Source: Rhodospirillaceae bacterium CCH5-H10 (GTDB lineage Bacteria; Pseudomonadota; Alphaproteobacteria; Reyranellales; Reyranellaceae). Taken from it: a DNA stretch of 8,923 nt. Below, in pieces: positions 1-5,736 of this stretch (position 1 is its first letter; every line of letters starts with the position of its first letter). The DNA is taken from the NCBI GenBank assembly GCA_001557035.1, contig LSKJ01000075.1, positions 1 to 8,923 of the forward strand. The letters are read 5' to 3'. Made by a program: the position numbers and the translations under genes. Below the pieces are notes generated by a model, which was not told the DNA's origin, did no database searches, and saw only the letters and a program-made list of their open reading frames with translations.

Positions 1-1
1 C

Positions 2-73
2 GAAGAGGGAGAACAAGGCCTTGCCGAGCTGGACGGCATTCTGCCGTGGCCTGGCAAGAAGCGGCGCAGGTAG
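2..73 (+). CDS. Possible C-terminal end of an upstream gene (partial)
   Basis: From base 2 one frame is open to a TAG at 71-73 and encodes 23 residues, acidic at first (EEGEQ) and ending in a basic KKRRR tail. The third codon positions are GC-rich and the peptide looks protein-like. The other two forward frames are also open here, so the choice of frame is a judgement. I do not recognise the product. If real, its stop lies 56 bases before the membrane protein at 130 and it could be the first gene of that operon. Confidence 0.3.
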   Translation, partial: EEGEQGLAELDGILPWPGKKRRR

Positions 74-129
74 GCGAATCCGGCGTTTTCTCATTGCCGT
101 CACCAGGCCAGCCGTCGTCAACTAGACGA

Positions 130-555
130 ATGGCAGACATTCAGTACGACCGCGTCAAGCATCTGGAGATGATCGGCAAGGCGATCGAGCGGATGGACAA
201 GGCGGCGTTCTCGCTGAAGGCGCTTTCGCCGGCAGTGCTGGGCGTCGCCCTCGTTCTTATCGAGCGCAAAGTGCCTGCCTGGCTTGCTCTGGCGGCCGCA
301 GCACTTGCTGTATGCATCTATTGGTACCTGGATGCGCAGTATCTCGGCCGCGAGCGCGCTTTCAGAAGACTCTATGACCGGGTTCGAAAGGGTGAGCTCG
401 ATGACGATCCGTACGTAATGGATGTGGCCTCCGTGTTCGGCAAGCAGCCGGTCTGGCCGTGCCTGAAGGCCGGCGCGGTGATCGGGGTTCACGGTTCCAC
501 GCTGCTGCTTCTCGGAATCTCGTTCATCGCGCTTGGCCTTCTGTCGAGGACCTGA
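130..555 (+). CDS. Small three-helix membrane protein paired with a TIR-like protein (putative effector)
   Basis: The 141-residue protein has a short amphipathic N-terminus (residues 1-28), two close hydrophobic segments (about 29-46 and 49-66), a charged cytosolic-type middle (about 67-110, with the YLDAQYLGRERAFRRLYDRVR pattern broken as YLDAQYLGRE then RAFRRLYDRVR), and a third hydrophobic segment (about 112-137) at the C-terminus. The HLEMI-x9-AFSLK start and the WYLD-x-x-YL-x-x-E-x-x-FR-x-LYD pattern resemble a family of small membrane proteins I recall beside DUF1863 TIR-like proteins. By analogy with SLATT-type and Thoeris membrane effectors it may perturb the membrane when its partner signals; that role is inferred. 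The ATG at 130 is chosen because the recognisable family start lies there. A GTG at 46 in the same frame would add 28 unrelated residues. No strong Shine-Dalgarno precedes 130. The stop is two bases before the TTG of the next gene, so the two are surely co-translated. Confidence 0.75.
   Translation: MADIQYDRVKHLEMIGKAIERMDKAAFSLKALSPAVLGVALVLIERKVPAWLALAAAALAVCIYWYLDAQYLGRERAFRRLYDRVRKGELDDDPYVMDVASVFGKQPVWPCLKAGAVIGVHGSTLLLLGISFIALGLLSRT
546..550 (+). promoter_or_regulatory. Ribosome binding site fixing the TTG start at 558
   Basis: GAGGA at 546-550 lies inside the last codons of the membrane protein, seven bases before TTG 558. This spacing, with the conserved protein beginning exactly at that codon (MARNVFFSF when TTG is read as Met), favours the TTG start over an ATG at 459 that would overlap the upstream gene by about 100 bases. 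Confidence 0.75.
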
Positions 556-557
556 CA

Positions 558-1160
558 TTGGCCCGGAACGTGTTTTTCAGTTTCGACTACGATGACGTGA
601 TGGCGGTCAACATCGTGCGCAATTCCGACGTCGTGCGCGCCGCCAACGTGAAGCGTCCGTTCTCGGATCGAAGCCTCTACGAAGCTGCCAAGAACACTCC
701 TGGCGCGATAAAACGGGCCATCGACGGCGCGGTCGATGGAACGAGCGTGACGGTCGTCGTTACGGGCGAGCACACATGGCGCAGTTACTGGGTCCGTTAC
801 GAGATCGCCAAGAGCCTCGAGCGTGGCAACGGGTTCATCGTTGTCGATATCGACGGTGTTGGCCCGCCTCCGACACCAAGCCGGGGCCCAAACCCGCTCG
901 ACAACATGATGCTGGCGCCGTCACACGATCGCACCGGGTTTGCGATCATGGAGTGGGACGGATCGAAATACGCCGACTACAAGCCCCTGAACTACGTCTC
1001 CAATGCGACAGCGAAGTACCCTGCGAGCTTCCTGGCAGGGAACGCCTACGCTTTGTCTCAACGATTTCCGCTTCGCCAGCACTGGCGCCTGTTGCAGATG
1101 TATTTCCCCACCACCATCGAGCAGGCGGCGCGGGAAGCCGGCTGGAACCCCGCTTCCTGA
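558..1160 (+). CDS. TIR-like protein, MTH538/DUF1863 (ThsB-like) family
   Basis: The 200-residue protein opens with a beta strand typical of the MTH538 TIR-like family (RNVFFSFDYDD, residues 3-13). A helix-rich stretch follows, with the IKRAID-x7-TSVTVVVTG segment (about 51-70) and then W78-V-R-Y-E82. Glu82 in the WV-x-YEI context is the position of the catalytic glutamate in NAD-consuming TIR domains. A further strand (GFIVVDIDG, 92-100) leads to the GPNPLDN motif (110-116) often seen in this family. Residues 120-200 are a C-terminal extension that includes a Y-x-PLNYV segment. ThsB proteins of this family make a cyclic ADP-ribose-type signal in Thoeris immunity. Here the partner is a small membrane protein rather than a SIR2-SLOG protein, so the exact system is inferred. 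The start is TTG 558, with GAGGA seven bases upstream. The gene is followed by a convergent operon. Confidence 0.8.
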   Translation: MARNVFFSFDYDDVMAVNIVRNSDVVRAANVKRPFSDRSLYEAAKNTPGAIKRAIDGAVDGTSVTVVVTGEHTWRSYWVRYEIAKSLERGNGFIVVDIDGVGPPPTPSRGPNPLDNMMLAPSHDRTGFAIMEWDGSKYADYKPLNYVSNATAKYPASFLAGNAYALSQRFPLRQHWRLLQMYFPTTIEQAAREAGWNPAS

Positions 1161-1331
1161 AGCTTCTGTCCTTCGCCGGCGAGGGGAACTGGCGCGACTG
1201 CAGCAGACAGATAGGAAGGCTGTTTGGCGTTCCAGCAAAGCGCCCAGAGCATGGCACCCGACGGAACCCGGCGGGCTTGAGCGCCTGTATCGATCGGCCG
1301 GCTCGGCCTGCAGCGGCGGAGATCGTTCAAT

Positions 1332-1353
1332 GCGGCCCGGACCGGTCGGCCGC
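1332..1353. other. Hairpin in the 207-bp convergent gap between the two TIR operons
   Basis: The gap 1161-1367 holds no gene I can support. Near its right end GCGGCC (1332-1337) and GGCCGC (1348-1353) form a perfect 6-bp stem, and the intervening bases contain the palindrome GACCGGTC (1340-1347). On the minus strand it lies about 14 bases after the SLOG gene's TAG, where a terminator would be expected. No T-run follows on either strand, so it is at best a weak or Rho-assisted terminator. Confidence 0.35.
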
Positions 1354-1367
1354 GGGCAAGGCACGCT

Positions 1368-2018
1368 CTAGCCGCGGCGGTCATACAGGCGATCGGCCAG
1401 CGCCGCCGGCTGGTCCACAGGCTTCCGAAATCGTCGCTCCCGCGTCTGGATATGCAGGTGGCGGTGGAACAGCGCGACGTAATCGAGATCCTCGCGAAGG
1501 TCCTGGGCAGGACTCGCAAGCCGATTCGCGAGCTCCAATGCGGCACCTCCCGTCGAGGCAACCGGAACAACTTCGGCACGAGGCTGGTAGCGATGGAACA
1601 GTTCATACTCGTCCAGAATGCCATCCATACCGCCAATGAACACCGCTGCCTGGAATTGCTGCTCGCGGAACATGCGATCGCGCATGAGGCGCAGGCTGGT
1701 CCCGCGGTCGTTGTCGACGGTATCGACGAACACGACATTCCCAAAGCGCGCATTCTCCTCCGGAAAGTCATCCTCAAAGAATTTGCTTTGGTAGAGCTTG
1801 ACCCAAGTCGCGTAGTCGACGTCCATGCTCTCCGCAGCAACCCATATCATCGGGGTGATGGCCGGGTGTCCTCCCCAAACCAGCATGCGTCGCCCGAGCG
1901 TCACATACATCAGAGCTGTGACGGCGGCCGTGATGGCGACTGAATCAGCGGTCTCTGCAAATCGAGGTGACCGCCTGGGATCAGGCACGCTGGCAGAAAG
2001 AAAGATGGTATCGGCCAT
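1368..2018 (-). CDS. Stand-alone SLOG-family (LOG/DprA-like Rossmann) protein
   Basis: The 216-residue protein is a single SLOG-type Rossmann domain. It begins TIFLSASVP (residues 4-12) and has VWGGHPAITP (47-56), an aspartate/serine-rich DNDRGTSL segment (102-109), the glycine loop IGGMDGILDE (128-137) and STGGAA (155-160). The GG-x-x-G-x-x-x-E pattern corresponds to the PGGxGTxxE signature of LOG phosphoribohydrolases and marks the nucleotide-binding pocket; Glu137 is retained. SLOG domains bind or process nucleotides and form the signal sensor of ThsA in Thoeris, but here no SIR2, membrane or nuclease domain is fused. The residues after about 170 are basic. ATG 2018 is preferred to the in-frame GTG at 2033, because GGGAGAG lies six bases upstream and the family motif begins at once. 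It lies two bases after the TIR gene's TGA and is co-transcribed with it. Confidence 0.75.
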   Translation of the reverse strand: MADTIFLSASVPDPRRSPRFAETADSVAITAAVTALMYVTLGRRMLVWGGHPAITPMIWVAAESMDVDYATWVKLYQSKFFEDDFPEENARFGNVVFVDTVDNDRGTSLRLMRDRMFREQQFQAAVFIGGMDGILDEYELFHRYQPRAEVVPVASTGGAALELANRLASPAQDLREDLDYVALFHRHLHIQTRERRFRKPVDQPAALADRLYDRRG

Positions 2019-2020
2019 GC

Positions 2021-3178
2021 TCAGCTCTCCCACGCGGCCAAAGCCCAGCCGATTTCTGAGGCCTTGACTGCTCGAACTGACTTGATGTTGTCATCGAGCC
2101 ACTTCAAGTGCGTCACCCAGGCCTCGGAAATACCGACATGGTCGTAGATCAGGATTGGCGTCTCGCGCTGGTCGGCGCGCCGGGCTTTATCCGCGACATC
2201 ATTGAGAAGTTCAGCGGTCGGGATGCCAACGATAGGATAAGCCCACACTTGCCGGTCATCGAGGAGCTTGATCGCGATTGCCCTATGCGAGCCTATGGCG
2301 GCGACCGCGGCACCAATTCGGTCTACATCGGCGCGTAGACGCCCGGTGATCGACATATAGCGCGAGGCAATGCTTCGGCTTCGCAGCCGTTCTACAGCGA
2401 GTACGATGCGCTCTGAGGTCGCCTCCACAATGGGTCCGTCCGCGCCGCTCAGGTCTGCTCTGTCCAGATAGATCGTTTCGGCCATGTCCGTCAGCCGGCT
2501 CGGCGTATGGTCGGGCCAGATGATGCGCAGAACGTGGATTTCTTTGGCCCGCGCACGCCCGATCTCATGTCGGGTCCATTTGCTCTCGAAATAGGTAGGG
2601 GTATCGAGCATCACCAAAACATCTGAGTCGCAGAGCCGATGCCAAAGCACGTCTTGGAACGACTCTCCCGGCCTCACATCATGAGTATCAAGAAAGACGT
2701 CGAAGCCTCGCGAGGTCAACAGATCATGCAGCTGCATCGCTGCATTACGTGACTCAATGCGCCGATAGCTGATAAACGCGCGTCGCTGACGCCGCAGCAA
2801 ACCGACACATTCGAGCAACGCCGCAGCGAGCGCTGTCATCTTGGGGTCGTCGGTGCGCCGCAGCCCGTTCGCAAAGTACAACTGGCTGGGAATCTGCGAA
2901 CTGAATTCGGCTCCTCGAGCGATCGTTGGAATAATGGGTGCGCTCGTCTGGATTAGCTCGTCGACGGCCGCGAGGTCCTTGTTTGGGTCTCCACCGAAGT
3001 AGACCGCGGCAAAGGCGGCATGGCGGTCGCGACCACCGATGGAACCGCCATCGTGGACCACGACGTCGACATCGATACGCAAACCGAAGTCGGTCACCAT
3101 CTCTTGCACGGTTGTGGCGAGCTGCGACCGCTGGACGTCTGTTGCGTCGCCAAGAACTGCAAGCTCGTAAAGACTCAC
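2021..3178 (-). CDS. TIR-domain protein with flanking uncharacterised domains (partner of the SLOG protein)
   Basis: The 385-residue protein has three parts. Residues 1-125 form an alpha/beta region with alternating hydrophobic strands (LYELAVLG, IDVDVVVHD, AAVYFGG, PIIPTI), possibly a degenerate TIR- or receiver-like fold. Residues 132-225 are a canonical TIR domain: RRAFISYRR (132-140), FDVFLDTHDVRPGESF (159-174), DVLVMLDTP (186-194) and SKWTRHEIGRA (199-209). Trp201 and Glu205 match the conserved W-x-x-x-E that supplies the catalytic glutamate of TIR NADases. Residues 250-385 form a third region ending in the YDHVGISEAWVTHLKWLDD pattern (345-363) and a Trp-rich tail. I recall similar proteins beside SLOG genes but know of no assigned function. 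The start is GTG 3178, with GGAG at 3190-3187. The gene is less GC-rich than the parB region, which fits acquisition with a defence cassette. Confidence 0.8.
   Translation of the reverse strand: MSLYELAVLGDATDVQRSQLATTVQEMVTDFGLRIDVDVVVHDGGSIGGRDRHAAFAAVYFGGDPNKDLAAVDELIQTSAPIIPTIARGAEFSSQIPSQLYFANGLRRTDDPKMTALAAALLECVGLLRRQRRAFISYRRIESRNAAMQLHDLLTSRGFDVFLDTHDVRPGESFQDVLWHRLCDSDVLVMLDTPTYFESKWTRHEIGRARAKEIHVLRIIWPDHTPSRLTDMAETIYLDRADLSGADGPIVEATSERIVLAVERLRSRSIASRYMSITGRLRADVDRIGAAVAAIGSHRAIAIKLLDDRQVWAYPIVGIPTAELLNDVADKARRADQRETPILIYDHVGISEAWVTHLKWLDDNIKSVRAVKASEIGWALAAWES
2025..2031 (-). promoter_or_regulatory. Ribosome binding site fixing the ATG start of the SLOG gene
   Basis: On the minus strand GGGAGAG reads from 2031 to 2025 and ATG begins at 2018, a six-base spacing. 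The TGA of the TIR gene (2023-2021) lies between them, so ribosomes ending the TIR protein stop on the initiation site of the SLOG gene. This rules against the GTG at 2033. Confidence 0.7.
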
Positions 3179-3231
3179 GGATCGCGCTCCAAGGTTGGAC
3201 CTAACTTGCGAGTTTGGATTCTCATCTCCAT
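3175..3231 (-). other. Possible 18-codon leader ORF overlapping the TIR start
   Basis: On the minus strand ATG at 3231 opens a frame of 18 codons (beginning MEMRIQTRK) whose TGA overlaps the GTG start of the TIR gene in the sequence GTGA. The overlap would allow translational coupling. No good Shine-Dalgarno precedes ATG 3231 and so short an ORF can arise by chance. Confidence 0.2.
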
Positions 3232-3424
3232 GGCTTGGCTCTAGTCACGTAGCATTTTCGCGTCGTAGCGAATCACTGCTTGTCTTTGCCCGGCTGCTAT
3301 CGCCGTATCACTTGGGCGCGAAGAACGCCGCCTCTCATCAGCGTTCGCGTGCCGTGAACTACTGCAAGATGCCGTCGGTCGCAGGGACCGCCGCACTGCA
3401 TATCGAAGATCCTATGGCTGTGGC
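3179..3424. other. Intergenic region between the AbiE toxin gene and the TIR gene
   Basis: These 246 bases separate two minus-strand genes. They must hold the end of the AbiE transcript and the promoter of the TIR-SLOG operon if that operon is independent. I see no convincing -35/-10 pair. The best hairpin after the toxin stop is a 5-bp CGGTC/GACCG stem (minus strand) without a T-run. A plus-strand frame of 77 codons at 3195-3428 shows no family pattern and I do not call it. Confidence 0.4.
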
Positions 3425-4291
3425 TTAGCCACGAAGCCCGAGACCACGCAACCACGCGTCGACCTGGCCAAACGCATCCTGCTGCCACTGCTCCGGCGTT
3501 CGATCTCCTAGGATCTGACTCGCCTGAACGAATTGCTTTACGCAGGTAGGACCGAAGTCATCCACGGTCGTGAACTTTGCGTCAATGAAGCGATATCCAG
3601 CCTCGCCGCTGCCCTCGGCGAGAATCACCCTGCATTCCTCAGCCAGCACCTCGGGACCTCCCGGGTAGTTCCGGATGCAGAAGTAGATGTCGTAGGCGTC
3701 CTTTTGCTTGTACCGGCCGTTCAGCGCATGGCCTTTCATGGCGAGTAACGCCGGGATGGAGCAGACGGCCACCTCCACGCGATTGGTGCCGCCTTCGGGC
3801 ATCGGGCCTTCGATCGCCACCATCTTGTAGAAGGTCGTGGCCAGGTCTGCGCCGTCTGCACGCTGCACCGCGAAGTTGCTGATCAGGGGCGGCTTGTTCT
3901 TCACGATCTCCGCGTCACGCGGCATCAGGAAGTCGACGATGATCTCAATGGCGGGCCCGTCATCGGGCGGCTGAACGGTGCGGGCGAGCTGAAACCGGCG
4001 CAGGCCCTCGCGCTGCCGGTATCCGTGTTCCTGGAGAGCCTCGACAAGCGTGGCGTACTCCCCGTCCCCCAACGCTTCCGCATCAAGGCCGAGATCAACG
4101 TCGAGCGTGCCGACATGGGGCATGTCGTCGTTCTCGAGCAGCAGCCACGGGACGGCGCCGCCGATCACGGCGAACCTGCCTTTGAAGGCGCCGAGGATCT
4201 GGCCGATCTCCACCAGGACGGACTTCACCGCAGCCGTGGTCCGATCGTCATAGTCGGTCGCCGATTGCGGCTCGCCGGGCGTCATTTCCAT
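3425..4291 (-). CDS. AbiEii/AbiGii-type nucleotidyltransferase toxin
   Basis: The 288-residue protein is a DNA polymerase beta-fold nucleotidyltransferase of the type IV toxin family. Residues 40-47 read FAVIGGAV, with the glycine pair of the nucleotide-binding loop. TLDVDLGLD (62-70) supplies the two metal-binding aspartates Asp64 and Asp66, and EIIVDFL (116-122) supplies the likely third acidic residue, Asp120. A later K-x-x-D-x-YD-IYF block (KQKDAYDIYF, 195-204) matches the conserved basic motif of the family. Such toxins add nucleotides to cellular RNA targets (tRNA in characterised relatives) and stop growth, giving abortive infection when the antitoxin fails. ATG 4291 overlaps the end of the antitoxin gene by 10 bases. 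A second in-frame ATG at 4285 overlaps the antitoxin stop as ATGA and is also possible. The overlap implies coupled translation from the antitoxin promoter. Confidence 0.85.
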   Translation of the reverse strand: MEMTPGEPQSATDYDDRTTAAVKSVLVEIGQILGAFKGRFAVIGGAVPWLLLENDDMPHVGTLDVDLGLDAEALGDGEYATLVEALQEHGYRQREGLRRFQLARTVQPPDDGPAIEIIVDFLMPRDAEIVKNKPPLISNFAVQRADGADLATTFYKMVAIEGPMPEGGTNRVEVAVCSIPALLAMKGHALNGRYKQKDAYDIYFCIRNYPGGPEVLAEECRVILAEGSGEAGYRFIDAKFTTVDDFGPTCVKQFVQASQILGDRTPEQWQQDAFGQVDAWLRGLGLRG

Positions 4292-5361
4292 GACAGCTTC
4301 TCACGTCTCAGATGATCGGCCGCTTCCCGGCCCCGCTCTCCGGCTTGCGCGAGATCGAGGTAGGTCTGGACAGGGCTGGTGCATATCGCGCCCGGCGCCG
4401 GTTCGACAACGTCGAGGAAGAGGCCACTGTCCTTCGGCACCATGACCACGACATTCTCGCCCTTTTGAGCGGAAGCCAGCTTCAGGTCCCTCTTCAATCG
4501 GTCTATCGCATCCGTCTCGGCGTAGAAATAGTGCGTAGAGGTCCGGCCATAAGGCGCCAGCCACTGCGCGGCTGAAAACGATGCGAGCGCGATCTGCCCG
4601 CTCCCGGAGTTGCTGCCTAACGCCTGGCGTGCCGCCTCGTCGAACGGCCGGCCATGCAGCGTCGTATAGAATCCCTCGCGCCGCTCGGCGGGGGATTCGT
4701 GCGCCTCTCGCCAGGCATCGAGCAGGGCGTCGGGCTTGCTGAGAACGAGTCCTCCTTCGGAAAGCTTCGCCCATTCGTTGTCGATCAGTGCCGACCGCAC
4801 ATTGCTCACGTGTCCGAAGCTGACCTGGGACTCGCCGGCAAGGTCGGCCACTCGCCATGCCCGATCTGGGTTGCGCAACAGCACGCGCAGGATGCGAGCT
4901 GATTTCGGCTTGAAGAGGGATCTGAGTTCACGGCGCTCCGCTGCTGGCTTTTTGGCTACCTGCCGTTCGATGAACACGCCATCGAACACCAGCCGTGCGT
5001 TGCCTTCCAGGTCGAGGAAGCCCACCTTTTCCTCCCGGCACAGGGCGCGCGCCTCGGCCGAGAGGTAGGGCGCGATGAAGACCGGCAAAGAGTCCAGCTC
5101 GTGATGGGCCACGTAGTTACGCAACTGCAGCAGGCCCGTACGGACATGCCGAGGCTGGCCGCTCGATTTGACTTCGCAAACGATGGAGTAGCGCTGGCCG
5201 GAGACGTTGATCCTCGCGAGAATGTCGATGCCGCGATCCGGCCCGTCTGGCTCGATGCTCACGTCGCGAATTTTGATCGCGGGCACTTCCTCCAGAAGCG
5301 AGGTCAGCGCTCTTACGGCCTGCTGCTCCAGGCCTTTCACTGAATTGGACACTTTCAGCAT
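4282..5361 (-). CDS. AbiEi-family antitoxin/transcriptional repressor with a PD-(D/E)XK-like N-terminal domain
   Basis: The product is 359 residues from ATG 5361. Residues 1-135 resemble a restriction-endonuclease-like fold: GIDILAR (44-50, Asp46), then IVCEVKSSGQ (60-69, Glu63 and Lys65) and Gln79, in the order D...E-x-K...Q. The segment PVFIAPYLS (93-101) with GFLDLEGNARLVFDG (114-128) is characteristic of the AbiEi_2 group. Residues about 148-210 form a winged helix (SLFKPKSARILRVLL, then SFGHVSNVRSAL as recognition helix). The remainder is the antitoxin C-terminal domain. AbiEi proteins repress their own operon and neutralise the AbiEii nucleotidyltransferase, here the overlapping downstream gene. 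The frame stays open upstream to a TTG at 5460, adding 33 residues. I prefer ATG 5361 because the predicted promoter's transcription start falls there and the extension is not family-like. That choice implies a leaderless mRNA. Confidence 0.8.
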   Translation of the reverse strand: MLKVSNSVKGLEQQAVRALTSLLEEVPAIKIRDVSIEPDGPDRGIDILARINVSGQRYSIVCEVKSSGQPRHVRTGLLQLRNYVAHHELDSLPVFIAPYLSAEARALCREEKVGFLDLEGNARLVFDGVFIERQVAKKPAAERRELRSLFKPKSARILRVLLRNPDRAWRVADLAGESQVSFGHVSNVRSALIDNEWAKLSEGGLVLSKPDALLDAWREAHESPAERREGFYTTLHGRPFDEAARQALGSNSGSGQIALASFSAAQWLAPYGRTSTHYFYAETDAIDRLKRDLKLASAQKGENVVVMVPKDSGLFLDVVEPAPGAICTSPVQTYLDLAQAGERGREAADHLRREKLSWK

Positions 5362-5388
5362 TCGCTGAAAATACATGGAGTGGTGAAA
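5335..5388. promoter_or_regulatory. Operator array 1: four symmetric TTTCA/TGAAA half-sites over the AbiE start
   Basis: Half-sites on the plus strand are TTTCAC (5335-5340), TTTCAG (5353-5358), CTGAAA (5365-5370) and GTGAAA (5383-5388). The inner pair is the perfect palindrome TTTCAGC-N4-GCTGAAA, and the outer pair lies 18 bases out on each side. The whole is mirror-symmetric about 5361.5, which is also the predicted transcription start. A protein bound here would cover the -10 and the start codon. The likely ligand is the AbiEi product, since AbiEi proteins bind paired inverted repeats in their own promoters. Confidence 0.65.
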
Positions 5389-5397
5389 TCCTGTCAA
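5368..5397 (-). promoter_or_regulatory. Sigma-70-type promoter of the AbiE operon
   Basis: On the minus strand a perfect TTGACA (5397-5392) is followed after 18 bases by TATTTT (5373-5368). A start seven bases downstream of the -10 falls at about 5361, the A of the antitoxin ATG, so the transcript is probably leaderless or nearly so. The -10 and start lie inside one operator array and the -35 lies between the two arrays. Confidence 0.65.
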
Positions 5398-5402
5398 TCG
5401 GA

Positions 5403-5456
5403 TTTCAGTAATTTCCCTTATTTCAACAAACGCTGAAACACGGTGCCACACTGAAA
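5403..5456. promoter_or_regulatory. Operator array 2: second copy of the four-half-site pattern
   Basis: Half-sites on the plus strand are TTTCAG (5403-5408), TTTCAA (5421-5426), CTGAAA (5433-5438) and CTGAAA (5451-5456), with the same N12-N6-N12 spacing as array 1. The dyad is centred on 5429.5, 68 bp from that of array 1. The array lies just upstream of the TTGACA -35 of the AbiE promoter. The pairing of two identical arrays fits cooperative binding by the antitoxin. Confidence 0.65.
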
Positions 5457-5736
5457 GCAAAGAGCAGTGGTTGCTATGGGCGCATCCGGCTTTGCCGGAA
5501 CGAGTCCCTAGTCGGCCCCTTACGGGGGTTAGAGGCCTCCCGAAGCCGCCCTTCGGTTGCCGGAGGGAAGGGCGTCATCGCCTTCGGTGACGGCCCCTCG
5601 CAACGAGAAATCGGGCTGGCACGCCTTCCGTTCCCGCACTGCCGGCAATCGAGAGGGAGGGGGCTGCGCCGGCTTCCGTGACGGATTTTCAGGTCGAGAG
5701 AGAGTCTCCCGGCCGTCCGTCGCGGAGTATCCCGAC
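5457..5736. other. Structured intergenic region upstream of parB, with a cluster of four hairpins
   Basis: No gene is supported in these 280 bases between the AbiE operators and the parB start. Bases 5485-5592 can form four successive stems: TCCGGC/GCCGGA (5485-5490, 5494-5499), CCCC/GGGG around 5516-5528, CCGAAG/CTTCGG (5540-5545, 5551-5556) and CGTCATCG/CGGTGACG (5573-5580, 5585-5592, one G-T pair). None has a T-run, so they do not look like terminators. The rest (5593-5736) is purine-rich and carries CGAGAGAGAG at 5695-5704, which recurs before the methylase gene. The parB promoter probably lies here but I cannot place it. Confidence 0.5.

Noticed and set aside
459..557. N-terminal extension of the MTH538-type TIR-like protein from ATG 459
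   Set aside because: It overlaps the membrane protein gene by about 100 bases and adds 33 unrelated residues. TTG 558 has GAGGA at ideal spacing.
1058..1840. A 260-codon minus-strand frame and a 163-codon plus-strand frame (1452-1943) over the SLOG gene
   Set aside because: Both are shadows: the SLOG frame carries consistent family motifs and a coupled ribosome binding site.
3195..3428. A 77-codon plus-strand frame between the AbiE toxin and TIR genes
   Set aside because: No ribosome binding site, no family pattern and mixed composition; it looks like chance in an intergenic region.
5362..5460. N-terminal extension of the AbiEi protein from a TTG at 5460
   Set aside because: It would place the coding region across the promoter and both operator arrays. 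The extra 33 residues do not look like the family.
5557..5736. N-terminal extension of parB from an upstream GTG
   Set aside because: The added 60 residues are Arg/Ser/Gly-rich and lie across the hairpins, and ATG 5737 has a Shine-Dalgarno and begins the recognisable ParB sequence.
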